Assembly: GCA_046538735.1 (NCBI GenBank)
Contig: JBKHII010000023.1
Location: forward strand, 1 to 35,944
Reading direction: 5' to 3'
Length of the DNA stretch: 35,944 nucleotides
Source of the DNA: SLST01 sp046538735
Lineage (GTDB): Bacteria > Spirochaetota > Spirochaetia > DSM-27196 > SLST01
Below are positions 15,493 to 25,044 of this stretch, in pieces (within the stretch, counting starts at the first letter, position 1; every line of letters begins with the position of its first letter). The notes under the pieces were generated by a model. That model was not told where the DNA came from, made no database searches, and saw only the letters and a list, made by a program, of their open reading frames with translations. The position numbers and the translations under genes were made by a program.

Positions 15493-16731
15493 ATGAGACG
15501 AGCACGATTCGCGGCACGAGCCGCAGGTACGATAGCACTCTTGATCGCCGGGATCGCCCCGGCAACGGCGCAGCAAATCGCCGCCGGTTGGGAGGAGCCG
15601 GTCCCGGGACGCCTCCTCGCCGTTGTCTACGAGGAGCGCGTAACGCCGCAACAGATCGCGTCCGAAGGTGTCCCGCTCTTCGAGCAGTACCCAATGCCCG
15701 ATCCGGCGTACGCTGCGGACGTCTACACGGTGACGTACTGGTCGTCCGATGCCGACGGTTCACCCGTGCAGGTCGAGGCGTCTCTCTACATCCCGGTGAG
15801 CAGCGAGCCGATTCACGCGCCGGTGCTCGCCTTCGGATCGGGTACGACCGGCGTGGGCGACCAGTGCGCGCCGAGCCTGGAGAATCCCAGGATCGTGCGG
15901 CTCGGATGGTACCGCGCAAACATGCTCGCGTACGCGGGCCAGGGTATCATCACGATCTTCCCCGACTACACCGGCTTCAACGACACGACGATCCCTCAGC
16001 GCTACTTCAGCAAGTTCGCGGAGGGCTACCTCATGCTCGACAGCCTCCGCGCCGCACGTGAAGTAGCCACGAGCGCACAGACGCTGCTCCGCACACGCGC
16101 GATTCCGGCGAGCGACAGTTTCACCGCCGGCTACTCCCAGGGCGGGCACGCGGCACTCGCCGCCGCCGATCTCTGGCGCGAGTACGCTCCGGACATCACG
16201 CTCTCCGGGGCGATCGGGTTCGGCTCCACGAACAGCGTGGAGACGCTGTTCCGCGAGGCCGGCTACTATCCGCCGAACATCATCTACACCTACATCCAAC
16301 TCTACGGCGAACGCGTGGTGCAGCCCGAACGCATACTCCGGAAGCGATGGCTCGAAACTCTCGAGTTCGACGTGCTCACGAAGTGCGTCACCGAGTTCCA
16401 ACGCTACTACCCGTTCAACGTGGAGGAGCTCTACACGCAGGAGTTCTACTCCGCGCTCATGGAGCGCCGACTGGACGAGGAGTTCCCGGTCTTCAAGAGC
16501 ATCCTGGATGAGAACGAGAGCGGCCTTTCACGACACGGCGTTCCAGTGCTCATGGTTCAGGGCGAGCAGGACATGATCATCACGACCAAAGGTCAGCGAG
16601 AGTACGTTGAGCGACTGCGAGCGACCGGCGTGGACGTGACGCTCCTCGAGCTTGAGGGCGTTCGCCACCGCTACACCCGCCCCGCCGGATTCACCCAGTC
16701 GGTGGAGTTCATCTACGCGCTCATGAACTGA
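15493..16731 (+). CDS. Secreted alpha/beta hydrolase, lipase/esterase-like (paralogue 2)
   Basis: A 412-residue exported protein clearly homologous to the preceding one along its whole length. Shared blocks include W-Y-R-A-x-x-L-A-x-A-G-Q-G, the PDYxGF strand, TAGYSQGGHA and the SRHGVPVLMVQG strand. The signal peptide occupies residues 1-26 (cleavage near ATA-QQ). Predicted triad: Ser215, Asp360 (QGEQDMI) and His392 (GVRHRY). The cysteine pair is Cys125/Cys298. The start is supported by AGAAGGAG three bases before the ATG, so it is probably the second gene of a two-gene unit. The two copies have diverged widely outside the core, implying an old tandem duplication and perhaps different substrates. 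Confidence 0.86.
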   Translation: MRRARFAARAAGTIALLIAGIAPATAQQIAAGWEEPVPGRLLAVVYEERVTPQQIASEGVPLFEQYPMPDPAYAADVYTVTYWSSDADGSPVQVEASLYIPVSSEPIHAPVLAFGSGTTGVGDQCAPSLENPRIVRLGWYRANMLAYAGQGIITIFPDYTGFNDTTIPQRYFSKFAEGYLMLDSLRAAREVATSAQTLLRTRAIPASDSFTAGYSQGGHAALAAADLWREYAPDITLSGAIGFGSTNSVETLFREAGYYPPNIIYTYIQLYGERVVQPERILRKRWLETLEFDVLTKCVTEFQRYYPFNVEELYTQEFYSALMERRLDEEFPVFKSILDENESGLSRHGVPVLMVQGEQDMIITTKGQREYVERLRATGVDVTLLELEGVRHRYTRPAGFTQSVEFIYALMN

Positions 16732-16760
16732 GCGCGCCGCCCCCGGAACGAGGCGGCCGC

Positions 16761-16775
16761 GGCTCGTCCCGAGCC
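16761..16775. terminator. Weak hairpin between convergent genes
   Basis: GGCTCG-TCC-CGAGCC is a perfect 6-bp stem in the 47-bp gap between the hydrolase and phnE stops. No T-tract follows on either strand, so a role as a shared terminator is only possible. Confidence 0.2.
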
Positions 16776-16778
16776 CGC

Positions 16779-18302
16779 TCAGACCAGTCGGGCCCGGATC
16801 TCGGCGCTGACGTAGTCCAGCACGGCGACCGTCACGGCGATGAACCAGACGGCGATACCCGCCGCCCGGTAGTCGAGCAGGCGGATGTACTGCACGAGCA
16901 GGAACCCGATACCGCCGCCTCCCACGAGACCGATCACCGTGGACATGCGGACGTTGATATCCCAACGATAGATCGAGAACGACACGAAGGGTGAAATCAT
17001 CTGCGGGACGATCGCGTACATAATCGTCTGCAGTCCGTTCGCGCCCGTAGCGCGAATCGCCTCGATAGGCCCCTGGTCGATACCCTCAATCGCCTCGGAG
17101 TAGAGCTTCCCGAGCGCGGCGATCGAGTGCAGCGTGAGCGCAACGATTCCCGCGAAAGGTCCGAGCCCCACCCAGACGACCGCGATGAGCGCCCAGATGA
17201 GCGGTTCGATCGACCGCACGATGTTCATGAGCGTCCGGGTGATGTAGTAGATCGCCATCGTCACCTTGGAACCCTGCATGATATTGCGGGCCGCGAGAAA
17301 ACTGATCGGAATCGAGAGAACGATTCCGAAGAGCGTCGCCATCATCCCCATGAAGATCGTCTCGATCATACGACTGATGGTGAAGCGCAACGGATCGCTC
17401 GGCATCGGCGGTCCGACCTCGCTCGTCTGACGAGCGGAGATCTCGTGGTACTGCCCTCCGGCGGCGCTCGCCGGCGTGAGCCGGTACGGCATCGTCACGT
17501 CGATCTCGAAGCTTCCCTCCGAGTCGGCCACGACGCTCACGTACTCGCCCTCCTGCCGAATCTGGAACTCGTTGCCGAGGGCATCCGTCCACCAGATCTG
17601 GGTCTGCGTGTTCGGCGCGAAGTTACCGCCCCGAACCGTGAGCACGGTTCCGAGCTCAATCTCGCCGGTCTGGACGTCCTGAGCGGACATCTCGCCGGTC
17701 GTGGGCTCCACGACGATGTAGGCCTCCTCGGGGTGCGGCTCGCCCGGCTCGGGCGCCTCTCCTTCGCCCACGAGGATCCGTTGCGTATCGCTCACGGTCT
17801 GCGTCTCGTACTCGATAGCCGCCTCCCACGGCCACAACACGCGAGAGAGCGGCGGAAGCGCCTCCGGAGCACGCCGGACCATCTCGACCGGATCGATCTC
17901 GCTAATCTGCCAGCCCAGGACGAAGAACGCCGCGAGCACGGCCACGAAGACGCCGGACACACCGCGTCGTTGGAGCTTCGTGGTACGGTACGCGTCGTAC
18001 GCGGCGAGCAACCAGACGAGCGCGATGAAGACGAGCGCGAGAATCACGAAGGTCGGACTCGACTCGAGCGATCGCTGAAGCTTCTCCCAGGCGCCGTCCA
18101 CGCGTCGTCCGATCTCCGCGACCCGCCACACGAGGATGCCGCCCGCCGAAACGATCGACATCAGTATCAGAATCCCCCGGTAGACCTGCCCAACGACGGC
18201 TTGGCCGAGTCCCGGCACGATCAGCGAGGCGACGCCGGCCGCGAACGGCGGCACTCGGGTCTTCACCTGAAGTTTCGCATTCGAGCTCGTCGTCTTACCC
18301 AT
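16779..18302 (-). CDS. phnE: Phosphonate-type ABC transporter permease (PhnE), enlarged by N-terminal and Ig-like regions
   Basis: A 507-residue inner-membrane permease, about twice the usual PhnE length (about 260-280). The C-terminal half (313-507) is a normal PhnE permease with the cytoplasmic EAA loop (EAIEGIDQGPIEAIRATG at 403-420) and GLVGGGGIGFLL near 458-469. The first 135 residues add membrane segments at about 20-58, 83-102 and 115-133; the first contains a PGLGQ...G motif like TM2/DUF5683-type small membrane proteins. Residues 135-310 form an insert between membrane segments, probably extracytoplasmic, with an Ig/IPT-like stretch (GTVLTVRGGNFAPNTQTQIWW, 218-238, then EGSFEIDVTMPY). 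The start has GGAGG six bases upstream inside phnC and overlaps phnC by 8 nt. Confidence 0.9.
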   Translation of the reverse strand: MGKTTSSNAKLQVKTRVPPFAAGVASLIVPGLGQAVVGQVYRGILILMSIVSAGGILVWRVAEIGRRVDGAWEKLQRSLESSPTFVILALVFIALVWLLAAYDAYRTTKLQRRGVSGVFVAVLAAFFVLGWQISEIDPVEMVRRAPEALPPLSRVLWPWEAAIEYETQTVSDTQRILVGEGEAPEPGEPHPEEAYIVVEPTTGEMSAQDVQTGEIELGTVLTVRGGNFAPNTQTQIWWTDALGNEFQIRQEGEYVSVVADSEGSFEIDVTMPYRLTPASAAGGQYHEISARQTSEVGPPMPSDPLRFTISRMIETIFMGMMATLFGIVLSIPISFLAARNIMQGSKVTMAIYYITRTLMNIVRSIEPLIWALIAVVWVGLGPFAGIVALTLHSIAALGKLYSEAIEGIDQGPIEAIRATGANGLQTIMYAIVPQMISPFVSFSIYRWDINVRMSTVIGLVGGGGIGFLLVQYIRLLDYRAAGIAVWFIAVTVAVLDYVSAEIRARLV

Positions 18303-19089
18303 TGGTCGCCTCCGCGGCAGGGCGCCCCGCGCTCACGCGCTCGGCTTCCTCGCCGTAGATCTCCTTGAACTCCTCGTCCGTCATCGCCTTGATCGCGTCG
18401 CTGTCGCCCTCCCAGACGATCCGACCGTCGCGCAAGCCGATCACGTACGAGGCGTATCGCTGAACGAGATCGAGATAGTGGAGACTGCACACCACGGTCA
18501 TACCGTCCTCGCTGTTGAGCCGTTCGAGATACCCGAGAATGGTATGCGCCAGAACGGGGTCGAGGCTCGCGACCGGCTCGTCCGCGAGTATGACGTCGGG
18601 CTGCTGCATGAGCGCCCGCGCGATGCCCACGCGTTGCTGCTGTCCGCCCGAGAGCTCGCGGGCAAGCTTGTACGCCTGATCCTCGAGCCCAACGCGCTTC
18701 AGCGCCGCGGAGGCCATCTGCCGGTCGCTCGGCGAGAAGTGGTAAAGGAGGCTCGCCCACGGATTGCTGTAACCCAGTCGGCCCGAGAGGACATTGGTCA
18801 TGACGGTAGAACGACGCACGAGGTTGAAGTGCTGGAAGATCATGCCGAAGCTTCGCCTGATTTTGCGGAGCTCCGCCTGATCGGCCGCCGTGACGTCCAC
18901 GTCGTTCCAGAGGATCCGGCCTTCGGTCGGTTCCACGAGCCGATTCATGCAGCGAAGCAGCGTCGACTTCCCTGAGCCGGACAAGCCGATCACGACGAGA
19001 AACTCGCCGTCCTTCACCTTGAAGCTCACGTCCTGGAGCGCACGCGTCCCGTCGTCGTAGACCTTCGTAAGGTTCTTGATCTCAATCAT
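18295..19089 (-). CDS. phnC: Phosphonate-type ABC transporter ATP-binding protein (PhnC)
   Basis: A 264-residue ATPase that powers the PhnE permease. Walker A is GLSGSGKST with Lys41, the Q-loop is FQHFNL near 85-90, the signature is LSGGQQQRV at 146-154, and Walker B ends in LADEP with Asp170-Glu171. The His-switch is in CSLHYLD. Its similarity to PhnC rather than other importers shows in RRSFGMIFQHFNLVRRSTV and DQAELRKIRR. The start ATG has GGAGG four bases upstream. It lies 65 bp downstream of phnD, with a strong hairpin between them, and overlaps phnE. Confidence 0.95.
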   Translation of the reverse strand: MIEIKNLTKVYDDGTRALQDVSFKVKDGEFLVVIGLSGSGKSTLLRCMNRLVEPTEGRILWNDVDVTAADQAELRKIRRSFGMIFQHFNLVRRSTVMTNVLSGRLGYSNPWASLLYHFSPSDRQMASAALKRVGLEDQAYKLARELSGGQQQRVGIARALMQQPDVILADEPVASLDPVLAHTILGYLERLNSEDGMTVVCSLHYLDLVQRYASYVIGLRDGRIVWEGDSDAIKAMTDEEFKEIYGEEAERVSAGRPAAEATNG

Positions 19090-19115
19090 CGGGCCTCCAC
19101 GTGGACTCTACCGAA

Positions 19116-19140
19116 AGCCCCCGGCTCCTCGCCGGGGGCT
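19116..19140 (-). terminator. Strong intercistronic hairpin between phnD and phnC
   Basis: A perfect 10-bp G+C-rich stem (AGCCCCCGGC / GCCGGGGGCT) with a 5-base loop lies 14 bases past the phnD stop, on the transcript from phnD to phnC. Only a short CTTTCGG follows on the minus strand, so it is more likely a partial terminator or 3'-end stabiliser than a full stop. This would raise binding-protein levels over the transporter subunits. Confidence 0.5.
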
Positions 19141-19154
19141 GGGATGTGCGCAGG

Positions 19155-20063
19155 TCAATCCCCTACGATTTCTTCGACGCTCATTCCGGATGCCTGGAGA
19201 ACCTGGCGGAACGGATCGTAGAAGCTGTCTCCTCTCTCCACCAGCCCGGTCCACTCGTACGCGAGCGCGAGCGACTCTGCGCCCTCTTCGGTTTCGGAGA
19301 TTGCGAGCAACGCGTCCACGACCCGATCCCGGATCTCGTCCGGCACCGACGGATGGAACTGAACGCCGTCGTTCGGGATATCCTCAGTGAGCGCGACGAC
19401 CTTCACAACGTCCATGACGTCCGGATGGTCGGCCTCGATGTTGCCGCGCGCGTCCACGAAGGTCGCCCCTGCGTCCACGTCACCGCTGTAGACGGCCGAC
19501 ACCACGGCCGTGTGACCGCCGGCGTCCACAATCTGGTCGAGATCCTCTTCGGGAACGATGTTGCTCGCCCGCAACGTGAGCATGGGAATGATCCACCCTG
19601 ATGTGGAGAGCGGATCGGGGCGCGCAAAGGTCTTGCCCTCGAGATCCTCAATGCCTGCTATTCCGGAATCCACGTTCGCGATTATCTGCCCATTGTACGT
19701 GGGGCTGCCGTAGCGAACGGCTACGAGCGCCGCGTCCGCAACTCCACGGTCGGCTGCGAGCACGTAGCTGAAGGTTGCGAGCGACGCCATGTGCGCCGAG
19801 GGCGGATCGCTCGAGAGCGCCTCGATCACGCCGGCGTATTCGGTCGCGACGCTGATGTCCACGACGAGTCCCGTCTCCTCGTAGATCAGATCCGCCACCT
19901 GTTCGCCTCCTGCAACGATCTGGTTCGTATCGCCCGACGGTACGAACGACCAGATGATCGGATTCTCCTCGGTCCCCAGCTCCGCCTCGCGTTGCCCACA
20001 GCCGGTCAGGGCGAGAAGCACCGCGAGCACCGTGATCGCAATCACCGGTAGTACCTTTCTCAT
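19155..20063 (-). CDS. phnD: Phosphonate/phosphite-type ABC transporter substrate-binding lipoprotein (PhnD-like)
   Basis: A 302-residue periplasmic binding lipoprotein. I start it at ATG 20061-20063: AAGGAGG lies six bases upstream, and the start yields a lipoprotein signal peptide ending in the lipobox L-T-G-Cys22. The open frame continues upstream but is not protein-like. The mature part has PhnD-family blocks: IIWSFVPSGDTNQIVAGG at the N-terminus, GVIEALSS, LEGKTFARPDPLSTSGW in the middle, and GGHTAVVSAVYSGDVDAG. The whole family binds oxyanions of phosphorus (phosphonates, phosphite, sometimes phosphate), so the ligand is not fixed by sequence. No C-P lyase, phosphonatase or phosphite dehydrogenase gene is in the window. 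Confidence 0.92.
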   Translation of the reverse strand: MRKVLPVIAITVLAVLLALTGCGQREAELGTEENPIIWSFVPSGDTNQIVAGGEQVADLIYEETGLVVDISVATEYAGVIEALSSDPPSAHMASLATFSYVLAADRGVADAALVAVRYGSPTYNGQIIANVDSGIAGIEDLEGKTFARPDPLSTSGWIIPMLTLRASNIVPEEDLDQIVDAGGHTAVVSAVYSGDVDAGATFVDARGNIEADHPDVMDVVKVVALTEDIPNDGVQFHPSVPDEIRDRVVDALLAISETEEGAESLALAYEWTGLVERGDSFYDPFRQVLQASGMSVEEIVGD

Positions 20064-20170
20064 CTCTTTCCTCCTTGCGTAAAGCCTACTCAGATTGTCG
20101 TGATGATGTGTTAGGATTCCGTGAGGAGTATCGCACGCCGGGCAAGGAATATCTACCTCGGCGCGCTTGA

Positions 20171-20199
20171 TTGACACGTCGCGCCTGGAGCGGAATCCT
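20171..20199 (+). promoter_or_regulatory. Predicted promoter of mscS, leaderless (perfect -35 TTGACA, weak -10 AATCCT)
   Basis: TTGACA (20171-20176) is a perfect -35. After 17 bp comes AATCCT (20194-20199), a poor -10 (3/6), then six bases and the ATG at 20206. The spacing matches the other predicted leaderless starts and argues against the in-frame TTG at 20167, which lies upstream of the -35. Confidence 0.4.
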
Positions 20200-20205
20200 A
20201 TTCGT

Positions 20206-21306
20206 ATGATCGAACTGCTCGATACTGAGTTACTCGGCGTGGTATTGTCGCAGTGGCTGACGGCGATCGCCGTAGCGGCCGGCGGGGTGCTGCTCGCGAT
20301 CGTCGTGCGAGGGACCGCGGCATCCGTCGTTCGCAGGCGCGTCAAGCGGGAGGAAGAGGAAGCCCGCGCGTCCGGCGATGCGGAACGCGATGAAACAGAT
20401 GAGTCCGGAGGCCGCTTCCTCTTCGCCCTTCGCATGATCCAGAAGTTCATCTTTCCGGGACTGATTCTTGGGGGATTCTACATCGCGGTCTCGATCCTCG
20501 ACATGGAGGGCGACGCCGGAACGCTGATCGCCTCCGTGTTCGTCGTGCTCTTCAGCCTCGTCACAATCCGCTTCCTCGTCACCGTCGTGAACGAGCTCTT
20601 CCGTCGGGCGGCGGCGGAGAACCAGCGGGTCGAGCTGTCGCGGATACGGCCGCTTCGCGCGATCGCGGTCTTCGCGATCTGGATTGCCGGCCTGCTCTTC
20701 CTGCTGGACAACCTGGGGTTCGACATCACGGCGGTCGCCGCCGGACTCGGAATCGGCGGTATCGCGGTGGCACTCGGCGCGCAAGCGCTTCTCGGCGATC
20801 TCTTCGCGTACTTCGTGATCGTCTTCGACAAGCCGTTCGAGATCGGAGACTTCCTGATCTTCGGCGACATCCTCGGCTCCGTGGAACGCGTAGGCGTGAA
20901 GACCACGCGCATCCGGTCGCTGAGCGGAGAGCAGATCATCGTCTCCAACGCGGATCTCACGAGCAGCCGGGTCCGCAACTACAAACGAATGGAGCATCGG
21001 CGCGTCGTCTTCAAGATCGGCGTAGTCTACGGCACCCCCGCGGAGCACGTGCGCGAGATACCCGGCATGATCCGATCGGTCGTGGAGCGCGAGGAGCTCG
21101 CGGTGTTCGATCGGGCGCACTTCGCGTCGTACGGCGATTGGAGCCTCGTCTTCGAAGTCGTCTACAACGTCGCCTCGAGCGACTACAACATCTACATGGA
21201 CATTCAGGAACGAATCAACCTCGCGATCTACGATGAATTCCTGGAGCGTGGAATCGAGCTCGCATTCCCCACCCAGACGGTCCAGTTGCGACGAGGAGCG
21301 AAGTAG
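20206..21306 (+). CDS. mscS: MscS-family mechanosensitive ion channel
   Basis: A 366-residue inner-membrane channel that opens under membrane tension to release solutes during hypo-osmotic shock. Four to five hydrophobic segments are visible: residues 5-28, about 73-95, about 100-125 and about 150-170, then the pore helix AVAAGLGIGGIAVALGAQALLGDLFAYF with the Gly/Ala packing pattern of MscS TM3. The cytoplasmic beta domain follows (FEIGDFLIFGDILGSVERVGVKTTRIRS, then IIVSNADLTSSRVRNYKR). A charged segment (KREEEEARASGDAERDE) lies between the first and second segments. I prefer ATG 20206; a TTG at 20167 would add 13 residues. Its stop directly abuts the GH4 start, so the two are co-expressed. 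Confidence 0.93.
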   Translation: MIELLDTELLGVVLSQWLTAIAVAAGGVLLAIVVRGTAASVVRRRVKREEEEARASGDAERDETDESGGRFLFALRMIQKFIFPGLILGGFYIAVSILDMEGDAGTLIASVFVVLFSLVTIRFLVTVVNELFRRAAAENQRVELSRIRPLRAIAVFAIWIAGLLFLLDNLGFDITAVAAGLGIGGIAVALGAQALLGDLFAYFVIVFDKPFEIGDFLIFGDILGSVERVGVKTTRIRSLSGEQIIVSNADLTSSRVRNYKRMEHRRVVFKIGVVYGTPAEHVREIPGMIRSVVEREELAVFDRAHFASYGDWSLVFEVVYNVASSDYNIYMDIQERINLAIYDEFLERGIELAFPTQTVQLRRGAK

Positions 21307-22776
21307 ATGGCTCCGCGGATCGTTTTCGTGGGAGCAGGCAGCATCGGGTTCACACGCAAGCTGGTCGCCGACCTGATGTCCGTTCCCGAGCTCACGGCCG
21401 GTACGCTCGTCTTCATGGATATCGACGAGCAGAATCTCAGCCGTGTCGAACAGCTCGTCGCTCGCGACCTGGAAGCAAACGGCCTCCCCCGCTCGATGCT
21501 CATCGCTACGACCGACCGCCGCGAGGCGCTGCGCGACGCCGACTACGTCTTCAGCACGGTGCGGATCGGAGGCCTCGAGGCGTTCGAGACCGACGTTGAG
21601 ATCCCGCTCCGATACGGAATCGACCAGTGCGTGGGCGACACCTTGAGCGCAGGCGGCATCATGTACGGCCAGCGGAATATCCCGTTCATCCTCGATCTGG
21701 CGGCGGACATCAACGAGCTCGCCGCTCCCGACTGTCTCCTCATGAACTACGCGAACCCGATGGCGATGAACGTCTGGGCCGCGCACCACTACGGGAGCGC
21801 TCGAATCGTAGGTCTCTGCCATGGCGTTCAGGGAGGGCATGCGCTCATCGCGCAGGTGCTCGACATCCCGCCGGACGAGCTCCACTATGTCTGCGCGGGT
21901 ATCAACCATCAGACGTGGTTCACCGAGCTGGTCTATCGCGGCGAGGACATGACCGGCCGTCTCCTCGAGGCGTTCGAGCAATCGGATGTCGCCGATCAGG
22001 AACCGGTTCGTATCGACGTACTGCGCCGCTTCGGGTACTTCAGCACGGAGAGCAACGGCCATCTGAGCGAGTACCTCCCGTGGTACCGCAAGCGGCCCGA
22101 AGAAGCGGCCCGCTGGATCGGCACCAAGGAATGGATCAACGGCGAGACGGGCGGGTACCTGCGCGTCTGCCGCGAGTGGCGCGGCTACTTCGACGAGGAG
22201 TTCCCTCGCCTGCTCGAACAGCCGCCGCTCGAGTATGGGGCCGAGCACCGGAGCCACGAGCACGGCTCGTACATCGTAGAAGCGCTCGAAACCGGCCGGC
22301 TCTACCGCGGCCACTTCAACTTGGTGAACGACGGCGCGATCTCGAACCTGCCTGACGAGGCCGTGGTGGAGGGACCAGGTCTCGTGGATGCAACAGGGAT
22401 CCGTCTTCTCAACGTGGGCGCGCTGCCTCCCGGGCCGGCCGCGATCTGTTCGCAGAGCATCAACGTGCAACGTCTCAGCGTGGAGGCAGCCGTGCGCGGA
22501 GACGATTCGCTCCTGAGACAGGCGATGCTGATGGACCCGCTCGTGGGTGCCGTCTGTTCGCCATCCGAGGTCTGGAGCCTCGTGGACGAGATGCTGGTCG
22601 CGCAACGGAAATGGTTGCCCCAGTACGAAGAGGCGATCGCCGCAGCCGAAGCGCGCACCGCGGGTCGCTCGTCCGGGACCGACCGTGCGACCACCGGAGC
22701 GTTCACGAGAGCGGTGAGAACTCCGGAAGAGATGGCGACCGAGAGTCTCCAACACACCCGGCCGGACGAGGGGTAG
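21307..22776 (+). CDS. Glycoside hydrolase family 4 enzyme, alpha-galactosidase/alpha-glucosidase-like
   Basis: A 489-residue NAD- and divalent-metal-dependent glycosidase. Seen: the N-terminal dinucleotide-binding motif FVGAGSIGFTRKL; MNYANPMAMN near 146-155; the metal-binding Cys171-His172 in GLCHGVQGGH; and His201 in GINHQTWF. GH4 enzymes cleave by a redox-elimination mechanism and include MelA-type alpha-galactosidases, alpha-glucosidases and 6-phospho-glycosidases. The CHGVQ sequence and overall pattern favour the non-phosphorylated alpha-galactosidase/alpha-glucosidase branch, but the exact sugar is not certain. The last 40 or so residues are polar and extend past the family core. GAGGAG lies eight bases before the ATG, overlapping the end of mscS. 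The gene lies 47 bp upstream of glgX. Confidence 0.9.
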   Translation: MAPRIVFVGAGSIGFTRKLVADLMSVPELTAGTLVFMDIDEQNLSRVEQLVARDLEANGLPRSMLIATTDRREALRDADYVFSTVRIGGLEAFETDVEIPLRYGIDQCVGDTLSAGGIMYGQRNIPFILDLAADINELAAPDCLLMNYANPMAMNVWAAHHYGSARIVGLCHGVQGGHALIAQVLDIPPDELHYVCAGINHQTWFTELVYRGEDMTGRLLEAFEQSDVADQEPVRIDVLRRFGYFSTESNGHLSEYLPWYRKRPEEAARWIGTKEWINGETGGYLRVCREWRGYFDEEFPRLLEQPPLEYGAEHRSHEHGSYIVEALETGRLYRGHFNLVNDGAISNLPDEAVVEGPGLVDATGIRLLNVGALPPGPAAICSQSINVQRLSVEAAVRGDDSLLRQAMLMDPLVGAVCSPSEVWSLVDEMLVAQRKWLPQYEEAIAAAEARTAGRSSGTDRATTGAFTRAVRTPEEMATESLQHTRPDEG

Positions 22777-22789
22777 CCACGATCCGGCT

Positions 22790-22817
22790 TTGATTCGTCT
22801 GCGGGAATCACTACGTT
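22790..22817 (+). promoter_or_regulatory. Predicted promoter of glgX, leaderless, with inverted repeat
   Basis: TTGATT (22790-22795), 16 bp and TACGTT (22812-22817) are followed by six bases and then the ATG at 22824. A perfect inverted repeat, TGATTC-N8-GAATCA (22791-22810), covers the -35 and spacer and is a plausible repressor site. Confidence 0.45.
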
Positions 22818-22823
22818 TGTATC

Positions 22824-25034
<2,211 letters not shown>

Positions 25035-25044
25035 GGAGTCTTCT

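Noticed and set aside
20064..20450. N-terminal extension of phnD by 129 codons
   Set aside because: The extension reads Ser/Arg-rich, runs antisense into mscS, and the ATG at 20063 has a perfect AAGGAGG and a lipoprotein signal.
20230..22755. An 841-codon open frame on the minus strand opposite mscS and the GH4 gene
   Set aside because: Same antisense artefact; the plus-strand genes have clear catalytic or channel motifs.
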